Of a stretch of 64,000 bases of DNA, positions 50,099 to 60,076 are shown in pieces. The stretch spans positions 186,001 through 250,000 of the forward strand of contig JAKFWC010000010.1 of NCBI GenBank assembly GCA_021732975.1. Direction: 5' to 3'. How positions within the stretch are numbered: the stretch's first letter is position 1; every line of letters begins with the position of its first letter. The translations under genes and the position numbers were made by a program. Source of the DNA: Planctomycetaceae bacterium (GTDB taxonomy: Bacteria > Planctomycetota > Planctomycetia > Planctomycetales > Planctomycetaceae). The notes under the pieces are model-generated. The model had not been told where the DNA came from, ran no database searches, and was given only the letters and a program-made list of their open reading frames with translations.

Positions 50099-53000
50099 TT
50101 ATTTGCCACTTGATTCGGTCAGTGGAATGTGGATTTTTTGACCGTTCTCCTGCGGGTCGAGCAACTGACGGTAACCTGATACATGACACGACACTTTCAG
50201 GGAGTCTCTTGACTCTTTGGCCTCGTCGAGGGCCGATTTGACGGCTTCCAACTCGATCTCGACAGAATCGATGCGAGTTTGAATGTCTTTCTTGACCCGC
50301 ACAAGCCATGCCTGAGTCGATTCACCCTTCTTGACGCGTTGAAGCCAAGCTTCCTTTTTCTCTCTCGGTTGAGTTAAGCTTCCCGCCTTTGCGTTACCCA
50401 GCGACTCAATGCAGCGAACAACAATCTGTGGATTGCTGGCAAATCCTTGCAGATAATCTTCTGCGGACTTGAGCTGATTCTCGGATTCGGGCTTCGCATG
50501 GTTTTTCGAGTACTCTTTCTGAAGATTGACAAGCTGTCCGGCTGGCTTCCCATTATTCTTTTTAGGATCATACTCTGCTTGTAGGATTGTTCTTTCAATA
50601 ACAAAGGGATGCTGCGACCAAGTCTTCCCCAGTATGAGAAGAAGGTGCGCGGTTTCTACAAGTACAATGCGGGCCGTGCCTCGGCTCAGCAAGTCGAGTG
50701 CCGGCGTTAGCGGTGGTTCCGGAACGAGGGGTTTCTTCTCAGGGGGGGCATCCTTGTAAGTTTTCAGGTCTTCCTGATACCGCATTATCAGAGGGTGTTT
50801 CTGTAGTTTCTCATCCGAGGATTCTCCTTTCGTTGCGTCGTAACGTGACGGATAAATGCCATCGACGTTCCACGCAGGTAACCCTCCTGTTCGATCCTTG
50901 TCGCTGGCAGGAAGAACCATGCGCGCAACGCGACGAAGTGGTTTTGAGCCGACGCGGACATCTAGTTCCTGACGCCCGCCCCAGACTGATTCAAGGCATA
51001 GGAACTCCCGCAACGGATGCGGTTCTGGCTTTACAAGGGTGTTGGATTTCGGCAAGCCATCGACGACATCTACCGCCAGCGGGACCGGCTTGTAGAGCGC
51101 AAGCCACTGCACGGGTGCAGCATCAGCAGTTGTGTCCACCGCAAGTCGGCCGGAAACTTCGACAACAAGCATCTGCAGGTACTCATGCGGCAGTATTGTG
51201 TTCGCAGTCGAAATCGTGACATGAGTTGAATTACTATTATCTGGAGTCACAGCCAACACTTGTGATGAATTGTAAATCACGACGACGCTCCATCGGCCTT
51301 GGGCATCTTTTTCCCAGAAGGGACCATTTAATTGCGCTGATTCCGACCACCGTTCTTTTATATGGGACGTTACTTGGTCCAGCCCGTGAATGCAGATGCC
51401 GTCAATATGAAAGGGACAAGTAACTTCGACGGGCTTACCTGCCGGCAAATCGACAAACTGCGTGGGAGGGGTTGCAAACAAATTCCGTCGTACCTTGACA
51501 AGTTCTTCCAGCCGAACTCTCTCGGTTTTTGTGATTTCTGCAGCAATTTTCTGAATAGCTTCGATTGCACACCCTGTGACCTCTCGCAGCGATTCAACGC
51601 TGCTGAATTCGTCACCTCTAGGATCGTCAAAGACTTTTTTGAGTCGATCAGGTTTAGTGTCTGACTTGCAGGTGTCGTAAATGGCATTCACAAGCAGTTG
51701 GTCAAACTTTCTCTTCTGTGCCGAGTCTGCCTCACGGCTTTTCCTCGATGCATCCAACTCGCTTCGCAGTTGCGGCGGCAGTTCCTGCAAAAACGCGCTT
51801 GCCAAGTAATCGATTTTCCCGGCATCGGGATTGGAAATCGCTTTGATGGCTTCGGCCACTGCTTTGGCGACTTCGGGATTTTGGATCAGGAGTTTTCCAA
51901 GCCCTTCCGCCAACAACTTCTTGAGTCGTTCTTCTTTAGCACCGGTCTTTGTCATCGCATTCAATTGTTCCTGGGGAGTCCCCATTGGCCCGTCAGACAG
52001 AATTGTCCAGCGGACGCTGGGCAGGGATGCGAACCCTCCCGGCAAAACAACGTCGTCGAAATTGCTAATAAATGTTTCCCGGTTCTCTCGAATCAAACGC
52101 CTCGTCAAATGAATCAAGTGCGGATGGCCCGGTGTCCTCAGTTGCTTCAGCATCTGTTGTTCGGCTTTGGTCAATTCCTCATCCGCTCCATCTTGATTAC
52201 CTCCATCGGTTTTCGTGGGCGCGGGATCTAGCTTCGGTGTGTTGTTCGACATCCCTGGGTTTTGAGCCACTTCCGTCTTGGTGCCGGCATCCGGTTCGGG
52301 AGAATCCTTTGAGGGGAGAGGAGCGGGTGTTTTGGGGAGACTGCTGACGTGTGTGGCTGGGACCACCGGTGTTTTGACGACATCGGGTGCCGGCGTCGAT
52401 TTCGGCCATGATTTCACGACGGTCACAAGGATGGGAATGAGTATCACAACTGCCGATGCAATACCGATCCATTTGAGATTGATCGGCGGCGTCCAACTGC
52501 GCCGCGGCGTTTCCATGCGCACATGTCGCGCATCCCATTGGCCGAGTTCGCGCATGGTGCGGCGGACTTCCTTGCAGAAACGGGCAGCGAGGGGATCGTC
52601 CGCATTCCGAGTACTCCACTTGAAAGACGGATTCACCAGTTCTTGCAACCGTTTGAGACGCTCCCACGCGGCGTTGGTCTTGTCGTCGCTGCAGTGTTCG
52701 AGTTGGGTCGCTGTGCGCATTGCCTGGCTGATCTTTTCCCCTAACTCGTGTATTCCGGCTTGCCATTCGGTGGTGCCAAATCGCGCCTGCAGGCCTGATG
52801 GCATGGCGGCCCAATGTGCGGCAAGGTCGCCCAGCAGATTGCGCAAATGCTTCCAGGCGGAGATCTGCTTGCCACGGCGAAGCTGAAGCGCGGCTTCTGC
52901 AGTTTCCAGAAACTCCAGCCATGATTCCGAGTTGGGGGCCGTTTTCTCGCCGTACGGCGGACACGGGAAATCATTCAGATCGCGGAGCACGCGGACGGCG

Positions 53001-54988
53001 AGCGGGGATTCAGCCACTGTCAGTCCGGCGACCTGGTACTCGCGGTCGACGTATTTTTCCAGCAACGTCCTGGTCTGACCTGTCGACCAATGCACGCGGT
53101 TTAGGAGCTCGTCGTGCCAACGCGCATTCTTTTCAAGAAACTGATTCACGAGTGCTTGCAATCGAGCCGATGCACCGACGGCCGGATGTTTGTCGGCGAC
53201 TTCACACAGCATCTGCAACACGCTGGCGCGAGATTGTGCTGGCGCTAGATTTGCGGCAAGTTCGGGCTGCGCCTTCAGCCACGATTCGTACCGTTGCAAT
53301 AGTCGATCCAGTCCCTCCGCGCCGTCCTGAGCAGCCAATCGATCCGCCACGATCGACAGCCATTTTTGCCGTCCTGAGCGGGCATCGGCGAACCGGCCTT
53401 TCCAGAAGTCGTCGACGCTCGCCGGCAGGGACTTGCCACCCTGGATGAGTTGCACCATCAACTGCGCCTGCCATTCGTTTGGCAGCGCCGAAGGCTTGAG
53501 ACAGTCCTCGGCCTCGGACTGGCGATTGACGATCCGTGTCAAGATTTCGGCGACGAGGCGCTTCCGCTGGTGCTCTTCCGCCGGACTGCCTGTGGCCCCG
53601 AGCGTTTCATCGTTCTCGGCGAGAATCTGCAATAGCGGTCGCCAGTGGGCGTGATTCTGTAATCGATCGCCTTGCAGGGCACTCATGGCCGCGTGGACGA
53701 TAGACGCCACGTGCCGTTTGCCGGTCTTGGAGGTGGGAGGGGTGGGCTTAGCCGGTGGCGGCCCGGCACCGATGATCCATTGTCCGTACGCCTCCGCGGC
53801 GAGGAGCTCTGCCAAATCGTTGGCGGTCGGCGGCTGCGGATGGATCGTCTCGTCGTCAATCGGCTGCAGGAAGCAATCCACGGCTGCCGGTCCCGAGTTG
53901 ACATACACGTTGACAATGGCTTGAGCGTAGCTGGCTTGCGTCAAACCCTGGTTGCGGGCGGTTCTCGTTGTTTCCCAGCCGGATTGGAAGGTACTCAGCG
54001 CCAACGTGCAGACGCGCGGATCATCCGCCAATGTGATGGGTGTGCCAAGATACGAATGCGTCGCAGCGAGTGCGAACGGGGGACGCAGGTTCTGGGGTTC
54101 GCAGGTCGAGAAACTAAGCTGTTCGGCCGGACCGCGGCGGGGGAGGAGACGGGCGACGCCGAAGAACAGGAGCGCAGCCAGGGCGGGCTCGATGCCGATG
54201 AGAAAGCATTCCCGGGCTTCGACATTCAGTTTGAGAAATCCGTGCAGAAGCTCGATGAGCAGTTGCTGTCGGACCTTGGCGGGAACGTTCTGCCAACGCT
54301 GGGGAATCCACGAGGGCTGTTTGTCCGCGTCCACCAGGAGAAATGCGGAGAGCGCTTCGTCTCCGATGCGCTGTGCCGGGTCAAGTTTTTGCCAGGTTTC
54401 AGTTTCAAATTCGGGGGTCGGGAGGTTGGAGAAAGGCTTAGAAACCTCTTGAAACGACTTGGGATTGGGTTCGGGATCGTCTTCTTCGATCCACTGCGGC
54501 CAGCCCCACATTTGAGCGGCATCGCGCGCCGACCATTCCATTTTCGGCTTGGGCTCGATCTTGGCTCTGGGCGGAGGCGGCGGCAACGGCCGTCCTTGCG
54601 GCCCCCGCGGTGTGTCGCCTGTCATCTGCAACAGAACATGGGCGAAATAAGCGCCCGCGCGCCGCTTTGTGACATCGTACGTGCGGTACGAAACCTGGCT
54701 GACGAGCCGGACACCGTTCGCTGCCGGGAGATAAACCAGGCGCTTAGGAAGCGAACGGGCGTTGTGCTCGACGAGAGCCGTATGCGGGGCGTCGGTGGGA
54801 AGCCGGTAATTGAGGAAGGGCTCGATGCGTCGAAAGAGGTCGTGAGACTGCGCGGGCTCAATACTTCCGGTGCGGGCGCTGTACTCGAAGACCTGGTCTT
54901 TGAGGTGCGTTTTACTTTGATGAAGAAACGACGTTCCATACGTGCAGTGCGTGCACAACAGTTGGTCGATGTTTCCCATAGCCATCAT
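50099..54988 (-). CDS. GAP1-like (GTPase-associated protein 1) giant membrane protein
   Basis: The 1,629-residue product begins (about residues 4-130) like the GAP1 N-terminal domain: IDQLLCTHCTYGTSF, then LPKRLVYLPAANGVRLVSQ and RRAGAYFAHVLLQ, where the GxYFAHxL block is typical. A helical GAP1-M-like middle part (about 180-420) follows, and a long helical stretch up to about 830. One membrane helix (WIGIASAVVILIPILVTVV, about 838-858) separates this from a Pro/Lys/Thr linker and a second, outside half of about 770 residues without recognised domain. GAP1 proteins are predicted partners of bacterial GTPases. The start has three nearby ATGs (54988, 54985, 54979), with GGAG before the first. 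The neighbours are a kinase and a GTPase. No catalytic site is seen. Confidence 0.75.
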   Translation of the reverse strand: MMAMGNIDQLLCTHCTYGTSFLHQSKTHLKDQVFEYSARTGSIEPAQSHDLFRRIEPFLNYRLPTDAPHTALVEHNARSLPKRLVYLPAANGVRLVSQVSYRTYDVTKRRAGAYFAHVLLQMTGDTPRGPQGRPLPPPPPRAKIEPKPKMEWSARDAAQMWGWPQWIEEDDPEPNPKSFQEVSKPFSNLPTPEFETETWQKLDPAQRIGDEALSAFLLVDADKQPSWIPQRWQNVPAKVRQQLLIELLHGFLKLNVEARECFLIGIEPALAALLFFGVARLLPRRGPAEQLSFSTCEPQNLRPPFALAATHSYLGTPITLADDPRVCTLALSTFQSGWETTRTARNQGLTQASYAQAIVNVYVNSGPAAVDCFLQPIDDETIHPQPPTANDLAELLAAEAYGQWIIGAGPPPAKPTPPTSKTGKRHVASIVHAAMSALQGDRLQNHAHWRPLLQILAENDETLGATGSPAEEHQRKRLVAEILTRIVNRQSEAEDCLKPSALPNEWQAQLMVQLIQGGKSLPASVDDFWKGRFADARSGRQKWLSIVADRLAAQDGAEGLDRLLQRYESWLKAQPELAANLAPAQSRASVLQMLCEVADKHPAVGASARLQALVNQFLEKNARWHDELLNRVHWSTGQTRTLLEKYVDREYQVAGLTVAESPLAVRVLRDLNDFPCPPYGEKTAPNSESWLEFLETAEAALQLRRGKQISAWKHLRNLLGDLAAHWAAMPSGLQARFGTTEWQAGIHELGEKISQAMRTATQLEHCSDDKTNAAWERLKRLQELVNPSFKWSTRNADDPLAARFCKEVRRTMRELGQWDARHVRMETPRRSWTPPINLKWIGIASAVVILIPILVTVVKSWPKSTPAPDVVKTPVVPATHVSSLPKTPAPLPSKDSPEPDAGTKTEVAQNPGMSNNTPKLDPAPTKTDGGNQDGADEELTKAEQQMLKQLRTPGHPHLIHLTRRLIRENRETFISNFDDVVLPGGFASLPSVRWTILSDGPMGTPQEQLNAMTKTGAKEERLKKLLAEGLGKLLIQNPEVAKAVAEAIKAISNPDAGKIDYLASAFLQELPPQLRSELDASRKSREADSAQKRKFDQLLVNAIYDTCKSDTKPDRLKKVFDDPRGDEFSSVESLREVTGCAIEAIQKIAAEITKTERVRLEELVKVRRNLFATPPTQFVDLPAGKPVEVTCPFHIDGICIHGLDQVTSHIKERWSESAQLNGPFWEKDAQGRWSVVVIYNSSQVLAVTPDNSNSTHVTISTANTILPHEYLQMLVVEVSGRLAVDTTADAAPVQWLALYKPVPLAVDVVDGLPKSNTLVKPEPHPLREFLCLESVWGGRQELDVRVGSKPLRRVARMVLPASDKDRTGGLPAWNVDGIYPSRYDATKGESSDEKLQKHPLIMRYQEDLKTYKDAPPEKKPLVPEPPLTPALDLLSRGTARIVLVETAHLLLILGKTWSQHPFVIERTILQAEYDPKKNNGKPAGQLVNLQKEYSKNHAKPESENQLKSAEDYLQGFASNPQIVVRCIESLGNAKAGSLTQPREKKEAWLQRVKKGESTQAWLVRVKKDIQTRIDSVEIELEAVKSALDEAKESRDSLKVSCHVSGYRQLLDPQENGQKIHIPLTESSGK

Positions 54989-55040
54989 ACTCCAGCGACG
55001 GCAGTCATCACTGAGTTTCAGTCAAACAGTTCGGTTTCAA

Positions 55041-57815
55041 TCAGGACGAGATTCCCAGTCGGCCCAGAACCACAGGCGGGCTCCACCAACGATCAAAGCC
55101 CGCATCCACCATGGCCCAGACAACGACGAAATGATCCTTGCAGGACATCGGTGCGACGATAGTGCGGCACCCTTCCCCCTCATAATCCTGGCGACTGACT
55201 TCGTACTTGAAGTCGGCCCCGCACGTTTCCGGTGTATCGGTCTCCGTCACTCGTCTCCGAGTGACCGCCAACACACAGCGATCCGTGATGCGGGGCAAGG
55301 GCCAATTCCATTGCACTTTGCCAATCAGCCTTGTCGAGTGCGCGTTCGACTGCATCTTCAGACCCAGCCCCCGCAGTCCATTCTTCGCCGGTGGAAGCAG
55401 TTCGCTGGTGAGGAGTTTATCGATCTCCGGTCGAAGGGCCTCAAACTGTTGAGCGAATTGACGCAGGAGTTGCGCGTCAAAACAGCGCTGGAATTCCTGC
55501 GGATTGCCGCGCTGAATGACGTCTCGGAGTTTTCGTGACGCAGCGATGTCTTGTTGCGCATCGGCAATGCGCCCTTGTTGCTCCGGGTTCAGCGGGAAAT
55601 CGGCGAGCTCCGGCGACTCCATCAACTCGACAACGGTTCCGGTGTCTCCGGCATCGAGTGCGGCTTGCAGCTTTTCCAACTTGGGTTGACGCTGACGGGC
55701 CGCGTGCCACAACGCCCGCCAGGACTGCGCATCAACACAGTCCTTTAAGAGACCGTCATCCCAAGCGTCAAGGAGCATCTGATCCCGCGCGCGCGCCGCG
55801 TCGGGACTGGCAAGTCGCGAGTCTTTGGGTATGGAGTTCAACTGTTGAAGTTTGGGCCAGCGACTGGAAGCCAACTCCAGACGCTGACGTTGACCGGGAC
55901 TCAGGAGCGCCAACGCCTGGAGTTCCGACAGGGCTTGATGCACTTCTACCAAGGGCTTTTCGTGGCCTTGCTGCAGTACCTGTTGCGCTTTTGTCAGTGC
56001 CGCCTGTCGCCGTGCCGCCAATTGAATTCGCGGCGTCAATTGGGCAGCGTATCCGTCTGGCAACCCCGCTGCGCGGCGCGTGATTTCGCTTTCTTCAGAT
56101 TCAGAGCGGCATTGATCCGTTAACGGGATGACTTGCTTCAAATCCGCGAGGGCCTTCAGGCGCCGTTGCGTTTCGATCAGCCTGGGGCGCTCGGCTTCCG
56201 CAGGGGGCCAACCCGCGAAGAGCGGCTCATTCCATTGTGCCACCAGTGCCGAATCAGTCTCGGCGGAAAGCTGCTTGTGAACCTGATTCCACCCGCGCCA
56301 CGCGCGGCCGCGTTGGATGAGGCGATCCAGCTCATTCCGTTTTGGTTTCAAGTCGGGATGTCCGCCGAGGCGATCCAATTCCGAGGCGGTCTGCTCTAAT
56401 CGTTGGACATCACAGAGCGGCTGTCCGAGGTCAGACAAAATGCGGTCGCAAAGTTGATTACGCTGCCGCCATTCGTCCACTTGGCCTTTGAACGCGACCG
56501 CGCTTCTTCGCGGTTGCAGCAGTCCGGAATGAGCATCCCAGACTTGGACGAACTTACGGCCAAGTTGCTGCTGCAAGGCTTGCTTGAGTTGATCGAGAAT
56601 CGGCAGCACCCGCGCTGCGTCCTTGGCAATCGTCAGATCCGGTTGTGCCAATGGATAATTCACGAGCAACTGCGACCCGGCCAGTTTCTGCATCTCGACT
56701 TCGTCGCCTTGTTGCACCGCGGTCACAAGTTTCACTCGCTGTTGCACGCGCTGGCGGGCGATCTGCAAATCGGCATCGAGCGGCTTGGGAGGTTTCGCCG
56801 ATTGCTGGTCGGCCAAGGCGACGGCTTCGTCGTACTTGTAACTGTCCAGCAGTCGCTTCAATTCCTCGAAGTCATTGGTGAACTCATCCAGCGCGGGGAT
56901 GTCTTCCAGTCGCGTCTTGTTCCAGCAGCCCAACAGATCGTCGGTCCACTTCTGCACTTTCTTGTCAGGAGAGCGCCGCAGTTCGCGCATCAATTCCGAT
57001 TGCATTGGATTGGAGAAGTCGTCTTTATCGAACAGCAGGGAATCTCGAATCGGGCGATCAGGGTTGGCGGTGGGCTCTACGAACTCCGACCACAAACTGG
57101 GTGATGCAGCGAGCGCCTTGAGAGATACAAGGATGAACAGCGCCGAAAAACGGTCCATGTCCGCGAAAAGTGCGGTGTCTCCCTTCCGAGCATGGTGCTG
57201 ATAGGGAGGGAGCCCCCCCTCCAAAGTCGGCAGACCTTCTAGCTTGGGGACGCACATGCAGTCGTAATCCACCAGTTTGAGTTCACCGGCAGTATTCACC
57301 ATCACATTGCCATGCTGCAGGTCGCCGTGGGCGATGCGGGCGCTCGTCAACTCACGGACGAGTTCAATCCAGCGATCGGCGGAGCGGTTCAAAGCCTGGC
57401 TATCGGACTGATGGCACCGATCGCGCGCAAAATCCATCAACGTCTGGCCAGAGACCCATTCCATTTTCAACAGGGGAAAGCTCGCTGGCCGCCCTTTGAC
57501 GATGACTTTGATTCCGTCATCGGCGTAGCTGAAGCCGACCATCGCCTTGAGTTTCTTTTGGGCGAGGTACTGGCAGATGGAGTCGTAGCGGGCACGACGC
57601 TCGGGCGAACGACGGTTGAAAACGCGGATGGCCCAGTTTTCGCCGTTCGGCAACGTGGCTTTATACACGGTCGCAAAATTGCCGGAGCGAGGCCGGGGTA
57701 ATCCGTTCGGTTTTTTCTCGATTTTGCATTGCTGGAAGTCGGGATCCTTGAATGCCTTTTGCGGGTGTTGCAATATCGACTCATAATCCGATGCGGTCGG
57801 CCAAGGGTCGCTCAT
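55041..57815 (-). CDS. Atypical protein kinase (YegI/COG4248-like) with helical and beta C-terminal parts
   Basis: A 924-residue protein. About residues 35-330 are a kinase-like domain with YegI-type features: FATVYKA, NWAIRVF (Arg64 where most kinases have the VAIK Lys), HGDLQHGNVMV (Asp165, Asn170) as catalytic loop, and VDYDCMCVPKL (Asp183) instead of DFG. CWNKTRLEDIPALDEF ends the domain. A long helical part follows (about 340-800). The last 100 residues look like a beta domain with VQWNWPLP. Members of this family in TerY-P triads have these same HGDLxxGN and DYD forms, so activity is possible despite the Arg. AGGTG eight bases upstream supports the ATG. It lies between the GTPase and the GAP1-like gene. 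Confidence 0.82.
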   Translation of the reverse strand: MSDPWPTASDYESILQHPQKAFKDPDFQQCKIEKKPNGLPRPRSGNFATVYKATLPNGENWAIRVFNRRSPERRARYDSICQYLAQKKLKAMVGFSYADDGIKVIVKGRPASFPLLKMEWVSGQTLMDFARDRCHQSDSQALNRSADRWIELVRELTSARIAHGDLQHGNVMVNTAGELKLVDYDCMCVPKLEGLPTLEGGLPPYQHHARKGDTALFADMDRFSALFILVSLKALAASPSLWSEFVEPTANPDRPIRDSLLFDKDDFSNPMQSELMRELRRSPDKKVQKWTDDLLGCWNKTRLEDIPALDEFTNDFEELKRLLDSYKYDEAVALADQQSAKPPKPLDADLQIARQRVQQRVKLVTAVQQGDEVEMQKLAGSQLLVNYPLAQPDLTIAKDAARVLPILDQLKQALQQQLGRKFVQVWDAHSGLLQPRRSAVAFKGQVDEWRQRNQLCDRILSDLGQPLCDVQRLEQTASELDRLGGHPDLKPKRNELDRLIQRGRAWRGWNQVHKQLSAETDSALVAQWNEPLFAGWPPAEAERPRLIETQRRLKALADLKQVIPLTDQCRSESEESEITRRAAGLPDGYAAQLTPRIQLAARRQAALTKAQQVLQQGHEKPLVEVHQALSELQALALLSPGQRQRLELASSRWPKLQQLNSIPKDSRLASPDAARARDQMLLDAWDDGLLKDCVDAQSWRALWHAARQRQPKLEKLQAALDAGDTGTVVELMESPELADFPLNPEQQGRIADAQQDIAASRKLRDVIQRGNPQEFQRCFDAQLLRQFAQQFEALRPEIDKLLTSELLPPAKNGLRGLGLKMQSNAHSTRLIGKVQWNWPLPRITDRCVLAVTRRRVTETDTPETCGADFKYEVSRQDYEGEGCRTIVAPMSCKDHFVVVWAMVDAGFDRWWSPPVVLGRLGISS

Positions 57816-57895
57816 GGTCTTACACCTGCATTAAGAGAAGTTCTGCGCCCGGCAATTCAAGGTGTGCTAGATGGCTCAGCCCACTACCAAACCGG

Positions 57896-60076
57896 TTACG
57901 GATCCAAAACCTGATAACCGTTCATATGCAGCAACCAGAGGAGTGGTTCCAAGATGTACTTGGGGTCAAACGTGCGCTGACTGAGTTCTTCGTTCCCGAG
58001 TTCGTTCTGTTGTAACCCCACCGGCGTCTGTGGAAAGAACATGTAGCGACCACCGAAGAGGTCCGAGATGGATTGTTCGATCTCCCATCCCGGCCAGATC
58101 AGTTTGCGATAGTCTTGCATCAATTGCGATCGGCGTTCAATGGCCCGGAGGCTAAACCCCGGACATTCATGATCGATCTTGCGCAACTCTTCATAAAAGA
58201 AGTCGATCGCGCCGGCGCACTGCGGCTGATTGACGAGGAGGTCGATTTTACTGACGCACAGCGCAACGGGGCGGGTCATTTGCTGACCCAATTTCAATCC
58301 TTTCACCAAACGCAAATCATCGCGGAACATATCGAGGGCTTCGATTTGCTTGTCCGCGTGTTCTGTCGGGTCAATAAAAAAGAAGAACCCATCACTGTCG
58401 AGCGCCCGTTTGCGGTGAAAGTCCGCCGCCGGATTCCAGGAATTACCTCCCAAGGCAGCGATGGTAATGGCACCTGCATAGTCGAACAAACTCGCCATAA
58501 TCTGCGTCGAGCCCAAACGGTCCCGGTCCGCCATGCGAAACATGACCGGCTCGGGAATCGCATCGACTCTTGTTGCGCCGAGACCGATCCGGCTGTTGAG
58601 AACCTGATCCATAAAGCCATCAAACTTCTCGGCACCCACGCTGGAAATTCGCTCAAATTGCCCGGTGGCCCCAGCAGCACCGCGACGGAGCGTGCGATAC
58701 AGCATAACCAGCGACAAAGTTTTCCCCGATTGAGCCACACCCAGCGTGGAAAATCCCAGTTTCTGCACCGCGGCGTCGCCTTCATTGAAGCTGAACCGGC
58801 AGTCTTCAAACGGGTCTTCAACAATGACGTTCGTGCATTCCAGTTTCCGCAGACCGAGCCGTTGGGAATCGTCGGCCGGGCGGAGTTTCCCCACGGCGAG
58901 GCACTTGGGGCAGGTCTTTTCGATCTGGGACTGTTTCCGCTTTTCACGCAGCCATAGCGTCATCCCGAACAGTCCGCAAACCATCGTTAACAAGCCGCCG
59001 GTGATCGCGCCGGAGTACTGCTGAATCATGCGCGAATTCCGATCCAGGGTCACGGCGCTTTCGTGCGCCGTGCGCTTCTCTTCCAGTGCCTTGAGATCAT
59101 TTTGCAACGCCGCCGCCAGATCCGCAGAGACGGCTGCCGCCAACGCGGCCTGATCGCGCTGGTGTTCCACTTGTCGAGCGAACGCCACCGCCTTATTCAG
59201 ATCAACCGCCCCGGGATGATTCGTGCCCAGGGACGGAGTGCTTGCGGGCGGTTGTCCGACCGAGGTCTGTGACTTCAGATCGGCGACAAGACTTTTCGCC
59301 TGGTTGACTTCCGCCTGTAACTTTGCAAGGGGATTGGTTGCTTCCCCCGCCGTTTGTTCCGGTCCGGAGTCCGCGGTGATGACCTTCGCCGCCGGCATCG
59401 TGAACGACAACACCGTTGGCACGAGGAACGCTACCACGAGCCCGATCAGCATCACTCCAATCAGCCAAAACTGACTGCGGCGAGTCCACATGAGACGTCG
59501 GAGTTCGTGTCTCCGCGCCCACATGGTCACGGTGAAGAGGGCGAACATGCCGCACGTTCCGCTGAACCACAGCCAGCGATTATCGAAATTCAGCAGGGCT
59601 TGAACGGTCTTGCGGACGGCAGCCTGATCGTTCAGTTGTGTCTCGGCAATCGTCCGCAATTCGAGTTCGCGACGAGTATCGATCCAGGTGTCTTGAAGTT
59701 TCTTCCGCTCGTCTACTTCCCGAGCGGCAATGGCTTGCGCCGATTTGGCGTACTTCTCATACCCCGCTTTCATCGTCTCGCAAAACAGACGCGCGAAATC
59801 GGGATCCCATTTCAACAGCCTTGTCGCCGTTTCCTGCATCGGTGCGACATCGAATTCAGGCCGCGCCGAAAGTTGTTGCTCGGCTTTCGCCGTAAACTCG
59901 CGCGTCTTCGCCGTGACCAGTTCTTGAACCAGATCCGCAACCTGTTGTTCGACAGGGTTTGCAGCCGGCGTCGCGCCGATTGCCAATGCTGCCGAAGCGG
60001 CAGTGAATAGGAAGCACAACACCCGCACGAGCCGGACTTGCATGCTCGCGTTGGAAATTAGCAATCTCAATGTCAT
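57896..60076 (-). CDS. Membrane zinc-ribbon P-loop GTPase (DO-GTPase-like)
   Basis: I start at the ATG at 60076 (MTLRLLISNASMQVRLV), which has GGAAGG nine bases upstream; 726 residues. It has a signal or first helix (about 15-35), further helices near 167-186, 203-225 and 356-378, and coiled-coil stretches between them. A zinc ribbon with CPKC and two later cysteines (about 389-426) leads into the GTPase part: P-loop GVAQSGKT (about 446-453), DYAG as the DxxG motif (about 532), and VALCVSKIDLL (about 606-616) with SKID in place of NKxD. This is the arrangement of the GTPases found with GAP1 proteins in predicted conflict systems. It is the first gene of the seven-gene group and sits 80 bases before the kinase gene. 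Confidence 0.82.
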   Translation of the reverse strand: MTLRLLISNASMQVRLVRVLCFLFTAASAALAIGATPAANPVEQQVADLVQELVTAKTREFTAKAEQQLSARPEFDVAPMQETATRLLKWDPDFARLFCETMKAGYEKYAKSAQAIAAREVDERKKLQDTWIDTRRELELRTIAETQLNDQAAVRKTVQALLNFDNRWLWFSGTCGMFALFTVTMWARRHELRRLMWTRRSQFWLIGVMLIGLVVAFLVPTVLSFTMPAAKVITADSGPEQTAGEATNPLAKLQAEVNQAKSLVADLKSQTSVGQPPASTPSLGTNHPGAVDLNKAVAFARQVEHQRDQAALAAAVSADLAAALQNDLKALEEKRTAHESAVTLDRNSRMIQQYSGAITGGLLTMVCGLFGMTLWLREKRKQSQIEKTCPKCLAVGKLRPADDSQRLGLRKLECTNVIVEDPFEDCRFSFNEGDAAVQKLGFSTLGVAQSGKTLSLVMLYRTLRRGAAGATGQFERISSVGAEKFDGFMDQVLNSRIGLGATRVDAIPEPVMFRMADRDRLGSTQIMASLFDYAGAITIAALGGNSWNPAADFHRKRALDSDGFFFFIDPTEHADKQIEALDMFRDDLRLVKGLKLGQQMTRPVALCVSKIDLLVNQPQCAGAIDFFYEELRKIDHECPGFSLRAIERRSQLMQDYRKLIWPGWEIEQSISDLFGGRYMFFPQTPVGLQQNELGNEELSQRTFDPKYILEPLLWLLHMNGYQVLDP

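Noticed and set aside
53672..55162. 496-codon plus-strand frame
   Set aside because: Antisense to the GAP1-like gene start; Gly/Arg-rich composition, no domain, and the sense frame has clear GAP1-N motifs.
55041..60076. Type VI secretion or McrBC-like assignment of the GTPase region
   Set aside because: No TssM/TssL, Hcp or VgrG motifs and no McrC nuclease were seen; the zinc ribbon plus P-loop with DYAG and SKID and the GAP1-like neighbour fit a GTPase/GAP1 locus better.
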